A stretch of DNA of 64,000 nt from Ipomoea triloba (GCF_003576645.1 NC_044916.1:965443-1029442), one strand, 5' to 3'. Counted from the stretch's first letter, positions 33,384-45,917 are shown. Notes: generated by a model from the letters alone, not told the origin. Numbers and translations are program-made.

Positions 33384-36300
33384 ATGGCGACTAAGTTAGA
33401 GGTTTGCAGAAGGTGTGGGTTTAGGATGGTGGTGCACTTTTCGGCGCTGTCTTTCCGGTGTCCGGCGTGTCAGGCGGTGATGCATCTCCGGCCGCCGGAA
33501 CCCAGGAGGTGGGCGGCGCCGGCGGTGCAGCCGCCGCCTCTGTCGGTTCATGGGCGGCGGCGAGCGGTTCTGTGCGGTGTGAGCTACAGAAATCATAAGA
33601 AGAGCCTTGCGGGCAGTGTGAATGATGTTGTTGCGATGAGGAATCTTCTTGTTAAGAGACTGGGATTCCCATATGCATCTGTTGTTGTCCTCACAGGTGA
33701 GCAAAAAAGTTATCAGGTTTTGTTGCTTTTGTATCTGTTTTTTTGGGCACTTTTGGTTGCTAGGACTTTTGTCACATCTTTATCTATTGATGGACTACTA
33801 TTTAAAAATAAAAATAAAAAAATTGTCTCTTAGCTTTATATTTCTTACAATTTTTAACTTTTTTTCTGATGAGATTTCTGACTAAACACCAATAAAAACT
33901 CATCAGAATGATTACAACTAGTAAAAACTTCTAAGTTGATGACCAATAGTGAAAAATTAATATATAATTAAGAGCTATAATTGAAACCCTCCCCGTCCCA
34001 CCCCGCCTCGCCTCCACCCCAAGTTTTGGTTCATTTCCATCTCTATCCTTAACTATAATGTTTCACACTAATAATAGTAGTATATCAATTTTGACAATAA
34101 TATAACTCCTCCCCCCACTTTTATATATATAGTTCCTCAACTTTTGTTTCATTTCCATACTATTATGTTTTTCACTATTATTCCATCAATTTTAAGTTTT
34201 TTCACTAAACACCACTTGAAAACTTGTTGAGAAATAATTAATACAGGTAATATTTAGTTAAAAAACTTCTCAGAATGGTTAGAGCAACCCCATTAGGAGT
34301 TTTTTTAGTGATTTTTGCGGTAGGAACAAACTAGGCAACATGTTTTTGACAGATGGGGAAGACCAGGTGGTTTTTACACAATTTTTCTTCCTGTAAATGT
34401 TGGTTTTTAGTGAAACCTACTCGAAGAGAAAAAAGGAAAAAGCAAGGCCATTTTTCGCACGTTGAACGCAACATGCTCGCCCCAGTAGGCGCGTGTATAG
34501 CATGCACCATGCTTAGCGTATCCAAGTATTTTTTTGTCAGAAATTGTTTATTTTTCCTCTCTTCTCTCTCCTAATTGGCTAACAAAAACTCCAAAAAAAA
34601 CATTTACTATTCAGCTTGCTCTTAAATCTTGTAAGAAAAACAAAGTTCAAAGAATTAATATGAAAAAAAAAAACATGTAAAAACACTAGAAAAGTTGAAG
34701 GACTAATAAAAGCAAAAACAACCCAAATTTGCACACATCCAACAATGGTAATATGGTAGTTGTGATCATAAGTAGTAAGACACTAAAAACCTTAATTGAT
34801 GCAAAGTGCAGAGGATGAAAGAGACCCAAGGAGAGTCCCAACGAAGAGGAACATCCGAGACGCCATGCGGTGGCTGCTCTACGGATCCCAGCCAGGGGAT
34901 TCCCTCCTGTTTTACTACTCCGGCCATGGCTCCCAAATCCGCGAGCTTACGAGGAACGAAATGGACGGCCACGATGAAGCACTGTGCCCCCTTGACTTCG
35001 AGACTGAGGGGAAGATACTTGACGACGAAATCAATGAAACAATTGTGAGGCCACTTCCTCCTGGGGCTGTGCTTCATGCTATCATTGACACTTGCTTCAG
35101 TGGGACTTTTCTTGATCTCTCTCATGTCTGCAGAATGAACAGGTAGCTAGCTAGCTCACTCTTTAATTTTTTCTGCATGCACTATATCTATTGTTATGTA
35201 TAGATATTAGATATACCTTTGTTTCGCATTGAATTTCGATTAATTTAACACTGTATGACTGTAATTGGGGTCGAGTTTTTACTTGTGCTAGGTTAGAAAA
35301 TCTTTAATTTGTTCACTTTTTTGATCACTTGAAAAAGTGGACGAAAAGTTAGGGTTATATCAGTTTCAGTCTTTTTCCAGGAAAATTCTTTTCTTGGTGC
35401 CAATAGTTGTTTTTATTTATTTATTTATTTATTTTAGTTCCTAGCCATTAATGGTTACAAATTATTAGGGTAGCAATGCATATTTGCTAATGACCTAATC
35501 GGTCAAATTTTGTAGTGATTCCGATGAATGGTTTGTTATAATAATGGGCAATTTTTTGGATTTCAAAAGTGGTGGAACACGTGATTTTTTATGGTAAAAT
35601 TTTAAACTATTTTTGAGTGGGTAAAAAAGTGTTGATGACTTAATTGATCAAATTTTCGGATTATCTAAAAAAGTGATCAGTATTACTGATAACGTTGATG
35701 GGTGATTGGTAATATCAGTGCCCAGTATTCTAGATCCCGAAAGTGGTGAAAAACAACCATTTTATGACAAATTCATGATTTTCAAATTGGATGGTAAAAA
35801 TTCTTGCTATGTGAAAAAGGTTCACATTTGAAACCTTACTTAGGTATCAAGTTTGAATCTTTACTCGCAATTGAACTGTCAATTGTTGGTAAAATATACA
35901 TAGTTGATAGTTATATGATGTGAAACAGGGAAGGATACTATTCATGGGAGGACCAACGCATGCCATATGGCCCTTATAAAGGTACACAAGGAGGGCTAGC
36001 AATCTCCATTAGCGCCTGTGATGACCATCAGAACAGTTTAGGCACCTCGGTTAGTACTTATCTCCCTCCCTACACATCAAGATTGGATCGAAGTCACGTG
36101 TAAACGCGTAAGGATTGAGTACATGAATATAGCCGGCCCGATTTTATTAATAAACTCAACTAACTAACTTCTGTTTACACACGTGACCTCGAGTCAATCT
36201 TAAATCTAACAAAAAAGATTGAGCATATGAATATAGTTCGATTTTATTCATAAACTCAACTAACTAATTAACTTTTGTTACACACGTGACCTCGGGTCAA

Positions 36301-37061
36301 TCTTAAATCTGACAAGCTAATTAAGGATGTTTGACGTATATGCATATATGCAGGCGTTGACAGGTATTTCAACTGGTGCACTGACTTACAGCTTTGTGCA
36401 AATTCTGATGCGTGAACCGCGGTTGACGTATGGACAGCTGCTCATTGCCTTAAGGAACAGAGTCTTGGAGGTGCAGAAAGCTGGGCTTAATAGTGGAAAT
36501 GCTCCTAAAAGTTTCTCACAGGTGAACTAAAATCTCTGTGTGATTATGAATTTCTGATTTACTACCAAATATACATGCTACCTCTCTCGGTTGAGTCGGT
36601 AGCAAAATATCTATCTAGTACGATTTACTTTGCTGTGTAGTTTGTAGATGAACAATTACACGTATGGGAGCAGATTTTAGTGCAGACTTTTGGAGAGTGA
36701 CTATGGACTTTTTTCGTAGTCCAAAAAAGAGTGAAAGGATTAAATTATTAGGTTTCCTAGCCATCAAATTGTTAGACGAACTTTTTAGGTGGGTTGATCT
36801 ACTTTTCACTAGTAGTCGGAAATAGTCATGAGCAATTTTTTTGATTTCAAAAGTGGTGAGAAAGTTGGTTAGAAATCTGATTTCTGATAACAAATTAGAA
36901 TATTTTCTATTAGATTTTTCAGCTTATTATGATTTTCGTGTTTGAACCTAACCCGAATATTCATTCATAGATATTAATATATACTCAATTATGATGTGCA
37001 GGAACCACAACTCTCCTCTTCCGAGCCATTTGAGGTTTACTCTAAGCCGGTTGTTATATAG
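33384..37061 (+). CDS. Type I metacaspase with N-terminal zinc finger
   Basis: Five exons: 33384-33696, 34812-35142, 35929-36049, 36354-36521 and 37002-37061. They total 993 nt, or 330 residues, near the 360 of Arabidopsis MC1-MC3. The N-terminus has an LSD1-like zinc finger with C8/C11 and C26/C29 (CRRCG ... CPAC), then a short proline-rich linker. The peptidase (p20) region follows from RRAVLCGVSY. The catalytic dyad is H143 in YYSGHGSQ and C199 in DTCFSGT; the acidic pocket motif DEALCPLDFETEGKI is intact. The p10 part ends EPQLSSSEPFEVYSKPVVI. Type I metacaspases are Ca-dependent Arg/Lys-specific cysteine proteases in hypersensitive cell death and aggregate clearance. Intron 1 (1115 bp) holds a MITE. 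A TATA box is close upstream. Confidence 0.93.
34281..34622. mobile_element. MITE in metacaspase intron 1
   Basis: The left end AGAGCAACCCCATTAGGAGT and right end (reverse complement AGAGCAAGCTGAATAGTAAA ... TTGGAGTTTTT) form imperfect terminal inverted repeats around a non-coding core. It lies wholly within the intron, so the splice sites are unaffected. Confidence 0.55.
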
Positions 37062-37577
37062 GGAAACCAGGCATGGAGTGGATGGTATATCCCAGGAAAA
37101 GTTACATTATTTCCAAAAAGAAGGATATAGTCTTTTTTTTTTTTGTTTCATATATGGTACTGATAAATTTATACTATTATGTAAAATGAGACTATTCTAA
37201 TAAAGTCTCAGTCAGACCTATATAGCGGCTTTTCGAGTGTTGCTATGTTAGTCACTACCGTTGTTATCAATGTTTTGTTAGTACAAGTATATATACAAAG
37301 TGTGGTGTGTCTGTTTTAATGTTGTGTACAATTCACATAAGATACCATACTCCATCCATATATATATGATTATATTCTTGGAACCTAGAAAGCAAAAAGT
37401 GCAGTTTTTTCTTGATGCCCATCCAATTATAAAAAATGAATTAAATAAACTTGCCAGAAGAATCAGATAAGGCTGAATCTGGTTCTCCAATACAGGTAAT
37501 CAAACATATATATTTAATTTAAGAAAAATGAAATCTGGTTAATTGTATATGTCCGATATATGCACGGTGTCTCCCCC
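37062..37577. other. Metacaspase 3' flank, no further gene
   Basis: Probable 3' UTR to about 37200, with ATTCTAATAAAGTC as a polyadenylation-like signal at about 37195-37206, then AT-rich spacer. Confidence 0.5.
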
Positions 37578-37764
37578 AGGTTTTTTTTCTTTTTGAGTAC
37601 TACTGACTCGGTTACAATGTGTATCTGTTCATAGCTACTTTCTCAACCTAATGAAGTTACAAAGAGTCAACAGTTGCCTCCAGTGAGGCTCGAACTCACT
37701 CCCATCATTCACGTGGGAGTGTTAACTGGGACACCGGTTACCACTAGACCACAAGGTCTTTGGC
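37578..37764 (-). mobile_element. tRNA-derived SINE, full-length copy
   Basis: On the minus strand it starts GCCAAAGACCTTGTGGTCTA. It has a perfect A box TGGTCTAGTGG (37741-37751) and a perfect B box GTTCGAGCC (37687-37695) at SINE-like spacing, then a 3' part shared with the copy at 30481. Internal pol III promoter elements plus a non-tRNA 3' part define a SINE rather than a tRNA gene. Confidence 0.8.
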
Positions 37765-39662
37765 TAGACTTAACTTAGTTGATTTGTGATTCGACTTAAA
37801 TTAAATGTTATGATTGGGGACGGTAGTGTGCGAGTTCAAATCCCACTTGAAGCATGTATAGAAAAAGGTTCAAGATTACTAGAAGGTGCACGCATGATGA
37901 AGACTAGGATCCCCCTAGGAGGTGAATGAGAGAGATAGAGAGAGAGAGGCAGCACTTGTCCTACAGACTCGTTGCTGATAAGTTAGGTCTCACGGAAGGG
38001 CGGACCCTTAACTCTACGACAACTCTTTAGGCCTTGTTCGTGCATTTTAAAAGATGGTAATGCCTTAAAAGACTTAAAAAAAGCCTTTTAAGAACCCTTT
38101 TAAGAAAACAAAGGTCTTAAAGAAAAAAGACTTAAAATCGACTGAAAGTTGTCTGTTAAGGTTAACCTACTTGAAAAAAGCTATTTAAAAGAGGTTTTCT
38201 TTGTCCTCTCAATCGCTGAGGGCTATCCTCTCAAGCGCCGAGGGCTAGGGCAAAAGCAACAGGGAAGGAACGTAACCCCCTTGCTTCGCTTTCCCTTCAG
38301 GGGAAGGTTTATAAGGAACATTACCCCCCCCCCTCCCCCCCTTAATCCCCCTCAGATCAGGGGGAGGGTCATAAGGACTTCTTACGGAAACCTTCCTTTC
38401 CCCCCTGCTACGCTTCGCTTTCCCCTTTTGGGCTGATTGCACTACTTATGATTTAGGGGTGAAGTCTTGTGGCCATAGGATTATTAGTCCGGCGAAGTTG
38501 AGATCACTTAAGTTTTTCTTTTTTTAAAAAAGAAAAGCATGTCAAAGCATCACAAATTTCATTTTTGTCAACATTCTCTCGATTGAATTTATCACACAAG
38601 ATCTTTTTAGTGTTGTTTATTTTTCATGTGTGCACTGGTTTACTAATCATTACATAGAAGCTCAACCGTACCCAGTACCCCTACTAATATTGGATGCTAG
38701 GAATTGTCAATAGATCAGAAGAGAAGAGATATTGGTATGACATTGCAACCACTAACTGAAGGTGTACACTAATTCTACCTTGTAACTCTACCCGACAAAT
38801 CATGAACACAAGGATGTAAAATAATCTAGTTTATCTATAATTGACTTGCTCAAATCAAGAAAATTCATAGGAGTAAAAAGTAGTTCATAGGAGGTATAAA
38901 GAGCATTGCAACCACTACCTGAAGGTGTGCACTAATACCTAGTTCATAGGTATACAATTCTATAAAAGTAGTGTAATTAGAGCAATTCAACAGCTCCCTA
39001 GAAGAGCATTTAGATATATAATAGTGATCAGAGTAATTCATAGGAGGTATAAAGATAATACATAAGTGGTACAATTAGAACAATATATCCAACAACTCTT
39101 TAGAAAACCATTTGGGTATATTATAGTTGGAGCGATTAGAATAGTTTAATGTTGCTTCAACAAGTTAGGTATATTATAGTTGAAGCGATTAAAATGGTTT
39201 CCTGCTCCTTCAACAAAAATGTATACATATATGATAAAAACAGTGTGATTAGAACAACCCAACGTTCTTAACCGTTATTGTAACTGCTCCAATCTTATCA
39301 ACTCCCCAAAGCCTTAGAAAACTTATACAAATACTCAGCTTAGTCTTGGGAAAACACAGAGAGAGACAAACAGACAGACAACCTAAGTATTATGAAAGAT
39401 TGAGAATGGCAAATTACACAACTAAGTATAGTGTGAATCTACAAGTCCAACAAATCAATAAACAACCACCACACAACCTGAGTAAAAAAGAATTTGAATA
39501 TTACAGAAAAGGGGGGTGGAGAAATATGCATATAATGTATGTATTCCCGAGCATACTGTGCTCGAGGATTCTCTGAAACCGCAAGCTCCTGTCGTTCTAA
39601 AATAGTCCTCGTTTAATATATACTGCACACGGGGGGGATCAATTATTATTATGGCTTCACCG
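37765..39662. other. Intergenic, with a strongly C-biased segment at 38210-38440
   Basis: No gene. 38040-38160 is rich in CTTTTAAG/CTTAAAAG words. 38210-38440 is C-rich on the plus strand (runs of 9, 6 and 6 C; GCTTCGCTTTCCC repeated near 38283 and 38411) and unlike all neighbours. 38860-39250 has a few imperfect repeats of TTAGAACAA...CAACAACT..TAGAA. The last ~100 bp before 39663 is likely PP2C 3' UTR. Confidence 0.45.
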
Positions 39663-41721
39663 CTAAAACTTGACAACAATGCACGAGATATCGTCTTTAC
39701 TGTCTCTGTTCACCGCTTCCATTGCTAATTGCTTGGCAGCCTTCTGCGGGTCCTTGATCTTCTTCACGATATCAACTGCATCTTGGTTGGACATTACCTG
39801 GATCGAGACAGACAGTCAAGCACGCGAAGGAAAATATCCCGATGGAGAGAGTAAAGTAAAGGTTGAGGAAAATATCCCGATGGAATATACCTTCCAGAGA
39901 CCGTCGCTAGCAAGGATGAGAAGCTCGGTATCCCTGTCAATTTCAGCACTTCTAACGTCGGGATCAGATCGCAGGTGCGACTTCAAGTTCTTATCTCCAA
40001 AGGCACGAGAAACAGCAAGTTGACCATTTACTCTCGCAACGTCTCCTGAAATTGCACACATTCACATAGGTCTAGGGTATCAATTAACACGGAAAAAGAA
40101 GCGTCCACATGTTCTAATACATCAGATTATCGGAAGTCTATGCAAAAGCAAAGGCGGGATTTTTGTTCGAGATGCAAAGTAGGAACTTGAAATATGTAGC
40201 TTTGATTTTCATTTTGCACAAATCTCATAGGCTTATTGCAAAGTAAAGTGGCTGGGTAGTAAATGTTAGATATAAATAATCTAACGATACAGAATAGTCT
40301 ACGAGGTCAGGTTTCTCGTAGACTATTCTGTATCGTTAGATTATTTATATCTAACAGTATAGCCCCATTCCCGGCCCCAACACCAGTCCTAGAATTTTCT
40401 ACACATCCCACCCCTCGGATACCCAACAGGGCCACGGATGGAACGAGATCCCATCCCTGCCCGAACCCATAAATTTACAACGAAGAAGGATGAAAGTTCA
40501 AAGTCGTGACACCTTTGTCTTTGTAACTATAGCAGTTTGTCTGTTTCTGGAGAGTTATCTGTCTAAACTAATCCATTACTAGTTAAAAATCCACCAACTA
40601 GGCCCACCTCTTTGACATAGAATCTAATACCAAGCTACCTCTACAATGCATATTCAAAGTTGACGGCCTTATACCTAGAAAATATTTTTCGAAGTATATA
40701 AGCTCATAGATTTTAGTATCCAATACTAAATAAGCAAGCATAGCACTCTTAGAGTTCTTTTCAATGACTTAACAACTTTTCACCTAAAAAAGACCAGTAC
40801 AGTGTTTTAATTTCTCTAATAAATGGACAAGTTCACAATTTTACGGTCACGAAAAATAGAGTAGCTCATCAAGCATATCATGATGAATAGTGTAGATATA
40901 AGAAGAGATAGCGCCCAAATTGATACAAATAAAAGAAGACGTGTAAGAGCACCTGGCATATTCGAGACAAAACCACCTCTGTTTTCGATGCTACCCCGCT
41001 CCTTATTTGGTTCATGATCAATCGACAACTGTATGGCCTGTCCCTGTCTCGAAAGCACTGCTCGTGAATCCCCGACGTTAGCGACCCACAACTTCTGACC
41101 GTCTATTAGAATTGCAGTGACCGCAGTTGAACCACCTCGTCCTAGATCGGGATTGTGTGAAAGAATTGCCTGATCTGTTCTCTCGTATGCTTTCAAGATT
41201 GCTCGGTGTGGATCAGTCCAGAACTCACTCTGCAATTGGAAACCGTGTATAACCAGACTGTTATAGCATCAGTTATAAATTACAATTCCGATGTTCTTGA
41301 CATGGATGCTCTAACAAAAGCACAATTAGTTATAAATTATAAGAATTACAACCCGACTCAAACAGCAGGGTCGTGGAAGGCCCGAGCCCCCCAACCCCAA
41401 CCCCACACGAAAGGACTAATTCATCGTACATAAACTAAAACGTATTCTCATCATAGCTAGCGTTCTTCGTCCATAACTAACCTCTTTCAAGATATTAGGA
41501 AGTAAGTGCTTTTGTAAATAAGCCGGAACTGTATCTCCCAAATGCCCATCATAAATCGCAAAAAGTCCTACTTCGTGTCTTTGAATCTGAACAAACTTAG
41601 CAACGTGGTAATCCTCCATGGGATGGCTCGCTTTCCCCTTAACCAAGCTGAATCCATACTTGGCGGTCGAGTGATGGCTTTTCCCCTTGCCCGAGCCCTG
41701 TGATGCCCGTCCTCCTGCAAG
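39663..41721 (-). CDS. Protein phosphatase 2C (Ser/Thr phosphatase), 5' coding exon not located
   Basis: Four exons in phase: 41482-41721, 40953-41229, 39891-40045 and 39663-39797, covering 268 residues to the stop. Order of PP2C motifs: HPMEDYHVAKF, LFAIYDGHLGD (metal-binding Asp), RGGSTAVTAIL, WVANVGDSRAVLSR, DHEPNKERGSI, GQLAVSRAFGD, ELLILASDGLWK and DDISCIVVKF. The close relatives are plant cytosolic/nuclear PP2Cs of the At1g22280/At1g34750 type. The first exon here opens LAGGRASQGSGKGKS just after a TTTAG acceptor, without a Met. A short upstream coding exon (about 12-15 residues in relatives) must lie between 41721 and about 42720. A 5' UTR exon with donor CAC|GTATGT at about 42602 is likely. 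I found no ATG exon with the right phase. Confidence 0.88.
40264..40356. repeat. Perfect 42-bp-arm hairpin in a PP2C intron
   Basis: Arm 40264-40305 (starts TGTTAGATATAAATAATCTA) and arm 40315-40356 are exact reverse complements around the 9-nt loop GTCAGGTTT. It lies in the intron 40046-40952. It could be a foldback transposon or a small-RNA precursor-like hairpin transcribed with the gene. Confidence 0.9.
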
Positions 41722-42962
41722 CTAAATCGGCAAAACCACACCAGTTCAGAGATTACCCGTCACATGACTCACAACCCATCTGCATATTTTCAAGTACTTT
41801 TGTGCCCGACCCACACAAAAACGAACTCACAGATGCTAAAATTCAATCCTTATAATCACACTGTAACGAAAACAATCAACTGCAGATGATAAGATTCATA
41901 TTTTCTGGTCCTATAAAGAAAAATAGGGTTCAGAAGTGTATGGATATCCCTGTATATAATCCTCTAGTGTCAGAAACATAAACTTATCTGAAACAAAAAA
42001 AACATAAACTTTCTGCTCCCAATCAAGATAGAATGAATGTAAAAATGCATTTTTGACATCTACTTGACAGATAATTCAGCTTTAAAATCTCACATAATTA
42101 AACCTGCAAAATTCAAAGGTGCTAATCATGGTAAAGCACCAAAACCATAAACCTCACATAATTAAATCCCCAAAATTGAAAGTTCCCAATCATGGATAAA
42201 GTATCAAAGCTGGAAATTTCATCCAAACAACTAATTACTATTACAAAGCACTGATAATTCATAATTGTGATGAAGCCTTACAGAACCAAAACAGCACAGA
42301 TTATCCATATAATTCAGCCCCACCTCAGCCTCCTCCTCTACTAATCATCAACATCTAACCTTAAAATCTTCAAAAACCTGTGAAACACAAACAACAGCTT
42401 GATCATCAAGAAAAGAATGGAGTAGACTTCAAAGGCAACCAAGAATCGATTTTTCTCCCCAAGAATTAACATCTAACTCAAAATCAAGATATGGGTTCCT
42501 CTCACCGATCCACCAGCCTCAGAATCTTCAAATAATAGACAAGAAACAAACAAAAAAACAAAAACAAAAAAAAATTGGTAAAACCAATAACTTATACATA
42601 CGTGGACTTTGCGTGTGATGATGAACAGATATTTCAAGAAAATTAAAAAATTTTAAAAAGACCCAAGATTTTGCTTATGAATATATATGTGAATTCGGGT
42701 TTTTTCTGGGTTGGCTTTGCAGTGCAAGAAAGAGTTTTTGGTACCCAATGGGGCAATGGTAAAGGCTTTGGGTTTAGCCTTCCTTATTGACTTTTGTTGT
42801 CTGTATATTGTTTTTCTTGTTCTAAAATTGCAGCCAGTGAGAACGATTCTTCGTTCGTATGTTACAGCTGTCCAATTTCCTCTTTTTTTCCACTATGCAA
42901 TATATTATATGATATATGAATTTCAAAATCATTTATGATGTCTATAAATTATAGTAATCTAT

Positions 42963-43711
42963 GGCAAATTATACCGTGCACCGTGGTGCACATAGCAATG
43001 TGCACCACGTACCTAAACGACGTCGTTTTGAGTATTGTAGACTAATCGTCCGTTTTTTATGGAAATCACGTTTCCCGTTTCGGCTGGTCTCTGTATTTAT
43101 GTTAATATTCTGTGTATTCCAGGCAATCATTCTGTGTATTCTAGGCAACCGTTCTGTGTATTATAGGCAACCGTTATGTGTATTCATGTTAGTAACACAT
43201 GTTGTGATTTCATGTTAGTAACACATGTTGTGATGTGTTTGTGCATTCGAATGTTTAGGAGGATGAGTTCTGTGTATTTTGTGTAAATATTATGTGTATT
43301 CATGTTATTAACACAAGTTGTGATGTGTTTGTGCATTCGAATGTTAGGAGGATGAGTTCTGTGTATTATGGGCATCAATATTCTGTGTATTATGGGCAAA
43401 CATTCTGTGTATTTTAGGCAAACCTTCTGTGTATTCTATATAATGATTATGTGTATTATAGATAATGAATTCCCTGAAGTCATTCGCCTCCACTAACATC
43501 TGTGTATTTTGTGTCAATATTCTGTGTATTCTGGGCAAACATTCTGTGTATTCTAGGCAAACGTTCTGTGTATTATAGATAATGATTATGTGTATTATAG
43601 ATAATGAATTCCCTGAGTCATTCGCGTCCGCGTCTACTAACACCGAAACGACGTCGTTTTATGTACGTGGTGCACGTTGTTATGTGCACCGTGGTGCAGG
43701 GTATAACGATT
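42963..43711 (+). mobile_element. MULE-like MITE, copy 1, with internal TCTGTGTATT repeats
   Basis: 749 bp. Ends GGCAAATTATACCGTGCACC and (inverted) AATCGTTATACCCTGCACCA form imperfect terminal repeats with a GTGCACCACG palindromic zone and AAACGACGTCGTTT just inside. The core is more than a dozen ~20-bp units built on TCTGTGTATT. It is an inverted relative of 55784-56507. No coding capacity; the ORFs are repeat translations. A clean target duplication is not visible for this copy. Confidence 0.75.
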
Positions 43712-44289
43712 GTCTATCTTCTAACTCAAAAGTTCAAGAAGCACACTACAAAGATCATAAATGATCAGTAATTATCATTAAAAAAAATAAGGGAAAAAAT
43801 GAGTTAATTTGATAAATAAATAATAAACAAGATAAGTAAAATGAGATAAAGAAAGTAACATTGAGTTGTTTAATATAATAATACGTGATATCTCCAAGGC
43901 TTAAATATCTAGACCCAAAAAAATAAAATTAATTTTGTTTAATGGAGTACGGAATATATTATTTTATTTTGATCCAAATGTGGCAGAAATGATTTCTTAA
44001 ACAGCTTTTAAACCAGATTAATTAATAAATGCAGTACGCACGTGCTGCTCAGGTGACACTTTTGCTAAGTTTGCACGAAGCTTCCCACTAAAAATTGACA
44101 TTCATAAATTCTTCCTGTTTTGGAAGAAGCAGAAGATTCTCTTTCATACATAAAAAGTCAAAGCTTGCTTTTTATACTTTTGAAAAAACTTTGATAGCCT
44201 AAATAGTAATATCATCCATATTCTGAAACTTAAATAATACTCATTACGTTTTATTTGATGATCAATTATGGAGTATTAATTATTAAGAG
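43712..44289. other. Intergenic, AT-rich, no gene seen
   Basis: No supported ORF or repeat; AT-rich spacer. Confidence 0.4.
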
Positions 44290-44807
44290 ATGAGAAAAGT
44301 GTCAAGTACGCCCTTAACCTTACACAAGAAGTCAATTAGGCCTTTAAACTTTTAAAGGTGGTAATTAAACCCCTAAACATATTATTTTAAAGCATTGGAA
44401 GCCTAAAAATCGATTGGTGACTTGTAATTACAAGTCACTAAGATTTCGACGAACATTCGATAGGACTCTGACCATATTCCAGCAAAAAACACCGGCAATC
44501 GCCGGTGTCATTTGGTTGCCTTCTCCGGCGAAGGAGAAGGCAACTAGTTTGGTCGCCTGCTCGAGTTGGTTTGCTCCTTCACCGGAGAAGCTAAGGCAAC
44601 CATACAACACAGGCGATCGTTTCGTTGGTGTTTTTAGCCGGAATATGATCGGATTCTCGCCGGAACCTTAGTGACCTATAATTGTAGGTCACCAACTGTT
44701 TTTACGTCTCAATGCTTTAAAATAACATATTTAAGGGTTTAAAGACCTAATTAACTTATTGAGTAAAGTTTAAGGACCTATTTGATCATTTTCCCTTTAA
44801 GAGATTA
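44290..44807. mobile_element. Long-TIR non-autonomous DNA element (~520 bp)
   Basis: The two halves are imperfect reverse complements over roughly 190 bp. Shared words include TTAAAGCATTG, GGTGACTTGTAATTACAAGTCACTAAG / GGTGACCTACAATTATAGGTCACTAAGG-type blocks and GACCATATTCCAGC / GATCATATTCCGGC. The core has GGTTGCCTTCTCCGGCGAAG. There is no transposase. A half-like relative is at about 31840-32215. Confidence 0.65.
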
Positions 44808-45315
44808 CTTTTTTTTTTAATCCGTCAAATTAAAGGCGGGCACTAAAGTCTAGTTGTGCACCCTTAATAATATTTTTATATAGTTTTATGTATTTTAATA
44901 CAATATAATGAAAAACACAACGAATAATGAAATAAGAAGTAACAACGTTAGACCAATATAATTAGCATAGAAACTAGGCCACATGGGATAACCCCAATCA
45001 AATTAGTCCGACTATTAACTTGGTAATTATATATAACGTTATAAGTTCGACTTCTAACAAGAATGAACGACGTATTAGCTTTCTTGCTTAGCTTTGAGCA
45101 TTGAGTCAGTCAACTATAGACAATTACGTGAGCTGATTTATTTCTTTGTGGTCATTTACTAATTATAGTTTGGTTTGAGCATTGAGCCAATCAACTATCG
45201 ACAATATAAATTGATTTATCTCCTTGTCCTTGTGATCCTCTACTATCTAGAATCATAAACCAGAATTTATCCAATACAAATTTTTAAATAATGACTATGA
45301 GACTAAGTAACTTAA
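44808..45315. other. Intergenic, contains a SINE-like remnant
   Basis: About 45060-45260 carries two partial copies of TTGAGCATTGAG(T/C)CA(G/A)TCAACTAT and GATTTAT(T/C)TC(T/C)TTGT, related to the tandem repeat at 14940-15560. No gene. Confidence 0.4.
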
Positions 45316-45625
45316 GGTGTGTTTGGTTCGCACATGAGAATTGTAATTGAAATGGGTATCAGATACTTGATAATGGTAAATGAGTTTTCGTAAAAATATT
45401 ATTCATGTTTGGTAGTATGGTGGAATGAGAATGATTATTAATAGCTTGAGAAGATGATGAGGAAAGGAAATGAAATCATTATTTTATTAGGGAATGAGTT
45501 TTACAATTAATGAGGACATAGGGTAATCAAAATCCATAATAGTGTTCTAAAAATCTGTCAATAAAATAACAACAATGACTTTGATACTCATTTCTGATAT
45601 ATAAACTTGTCAACCAAACACACCC
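45316..45625. mobile_element. Tourist/PIF-Harbinger-like MITE
   Basis: Terminal repeats GGTGTGTTTGGTT and (reverse complement) GGGTGTGTTTGGTT are flanked by TAA (45313-45315 and 45626-45628), the target duplication type of PIF/Harbinger MITEs. About 310 bp, non-coding. Confidence 0.7.
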
Positions 45626-45917
45626 TAAGAATATTTAAATAAAAAAAGGTAAATAGACAAAACTCTAACTTGTAACCTTGTATACTACTATACTAGTCCG
45701 TATGAATCGCAAAAATGTAAAAGAATCGGTATAAATGGAAAACACTGATCTAGGCCACATGCTTCTCCCAATTGTACACGTGTCCAACAATGCCACGTGT
45801 ATCCCATTATGTCCGAAGATTGAACAATTTTGTCTGATGAGCCTTTTCTGGGCAAGCGATCAGTTAGTTACCGGTTTCATTGATGCCACCAGCTCTGAGC
45901 TTTTCTCATCAATAATA

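Noticed and set aside
33396..33704. 102-codon minus-strand ORF over metacaspase exon 1
   Set aside because: Antisense shadow of a GC-rich exon; no domain.
37680..37764. tRNA gene suggested by A and B boxes
   Set aside because: No cloverleaf or aminoacyl stem; the family has a common non-tRNA 3' part, so it is a SINE.
42361..42420. Candidate PP2C first exon with ATG and donor CACAG|GTTTTT
   Set aside because: Its frame ends in phase 2, which does not fit the phase-0 start at 41721.
43080..43600. CRISPR-like spaced repeats
   Set aside because: Units are adjoining and variable, inside a plant transposon; no spacers of constant length and not prokaryotic.
43344..43643. 99-codon ORF nearly identical to one at 55852-56151
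   Set aside because: Translation of the ATACACAGAA minisatellite in the two MULE-like MITEs; conservation reflects DNA repeats, not protein.
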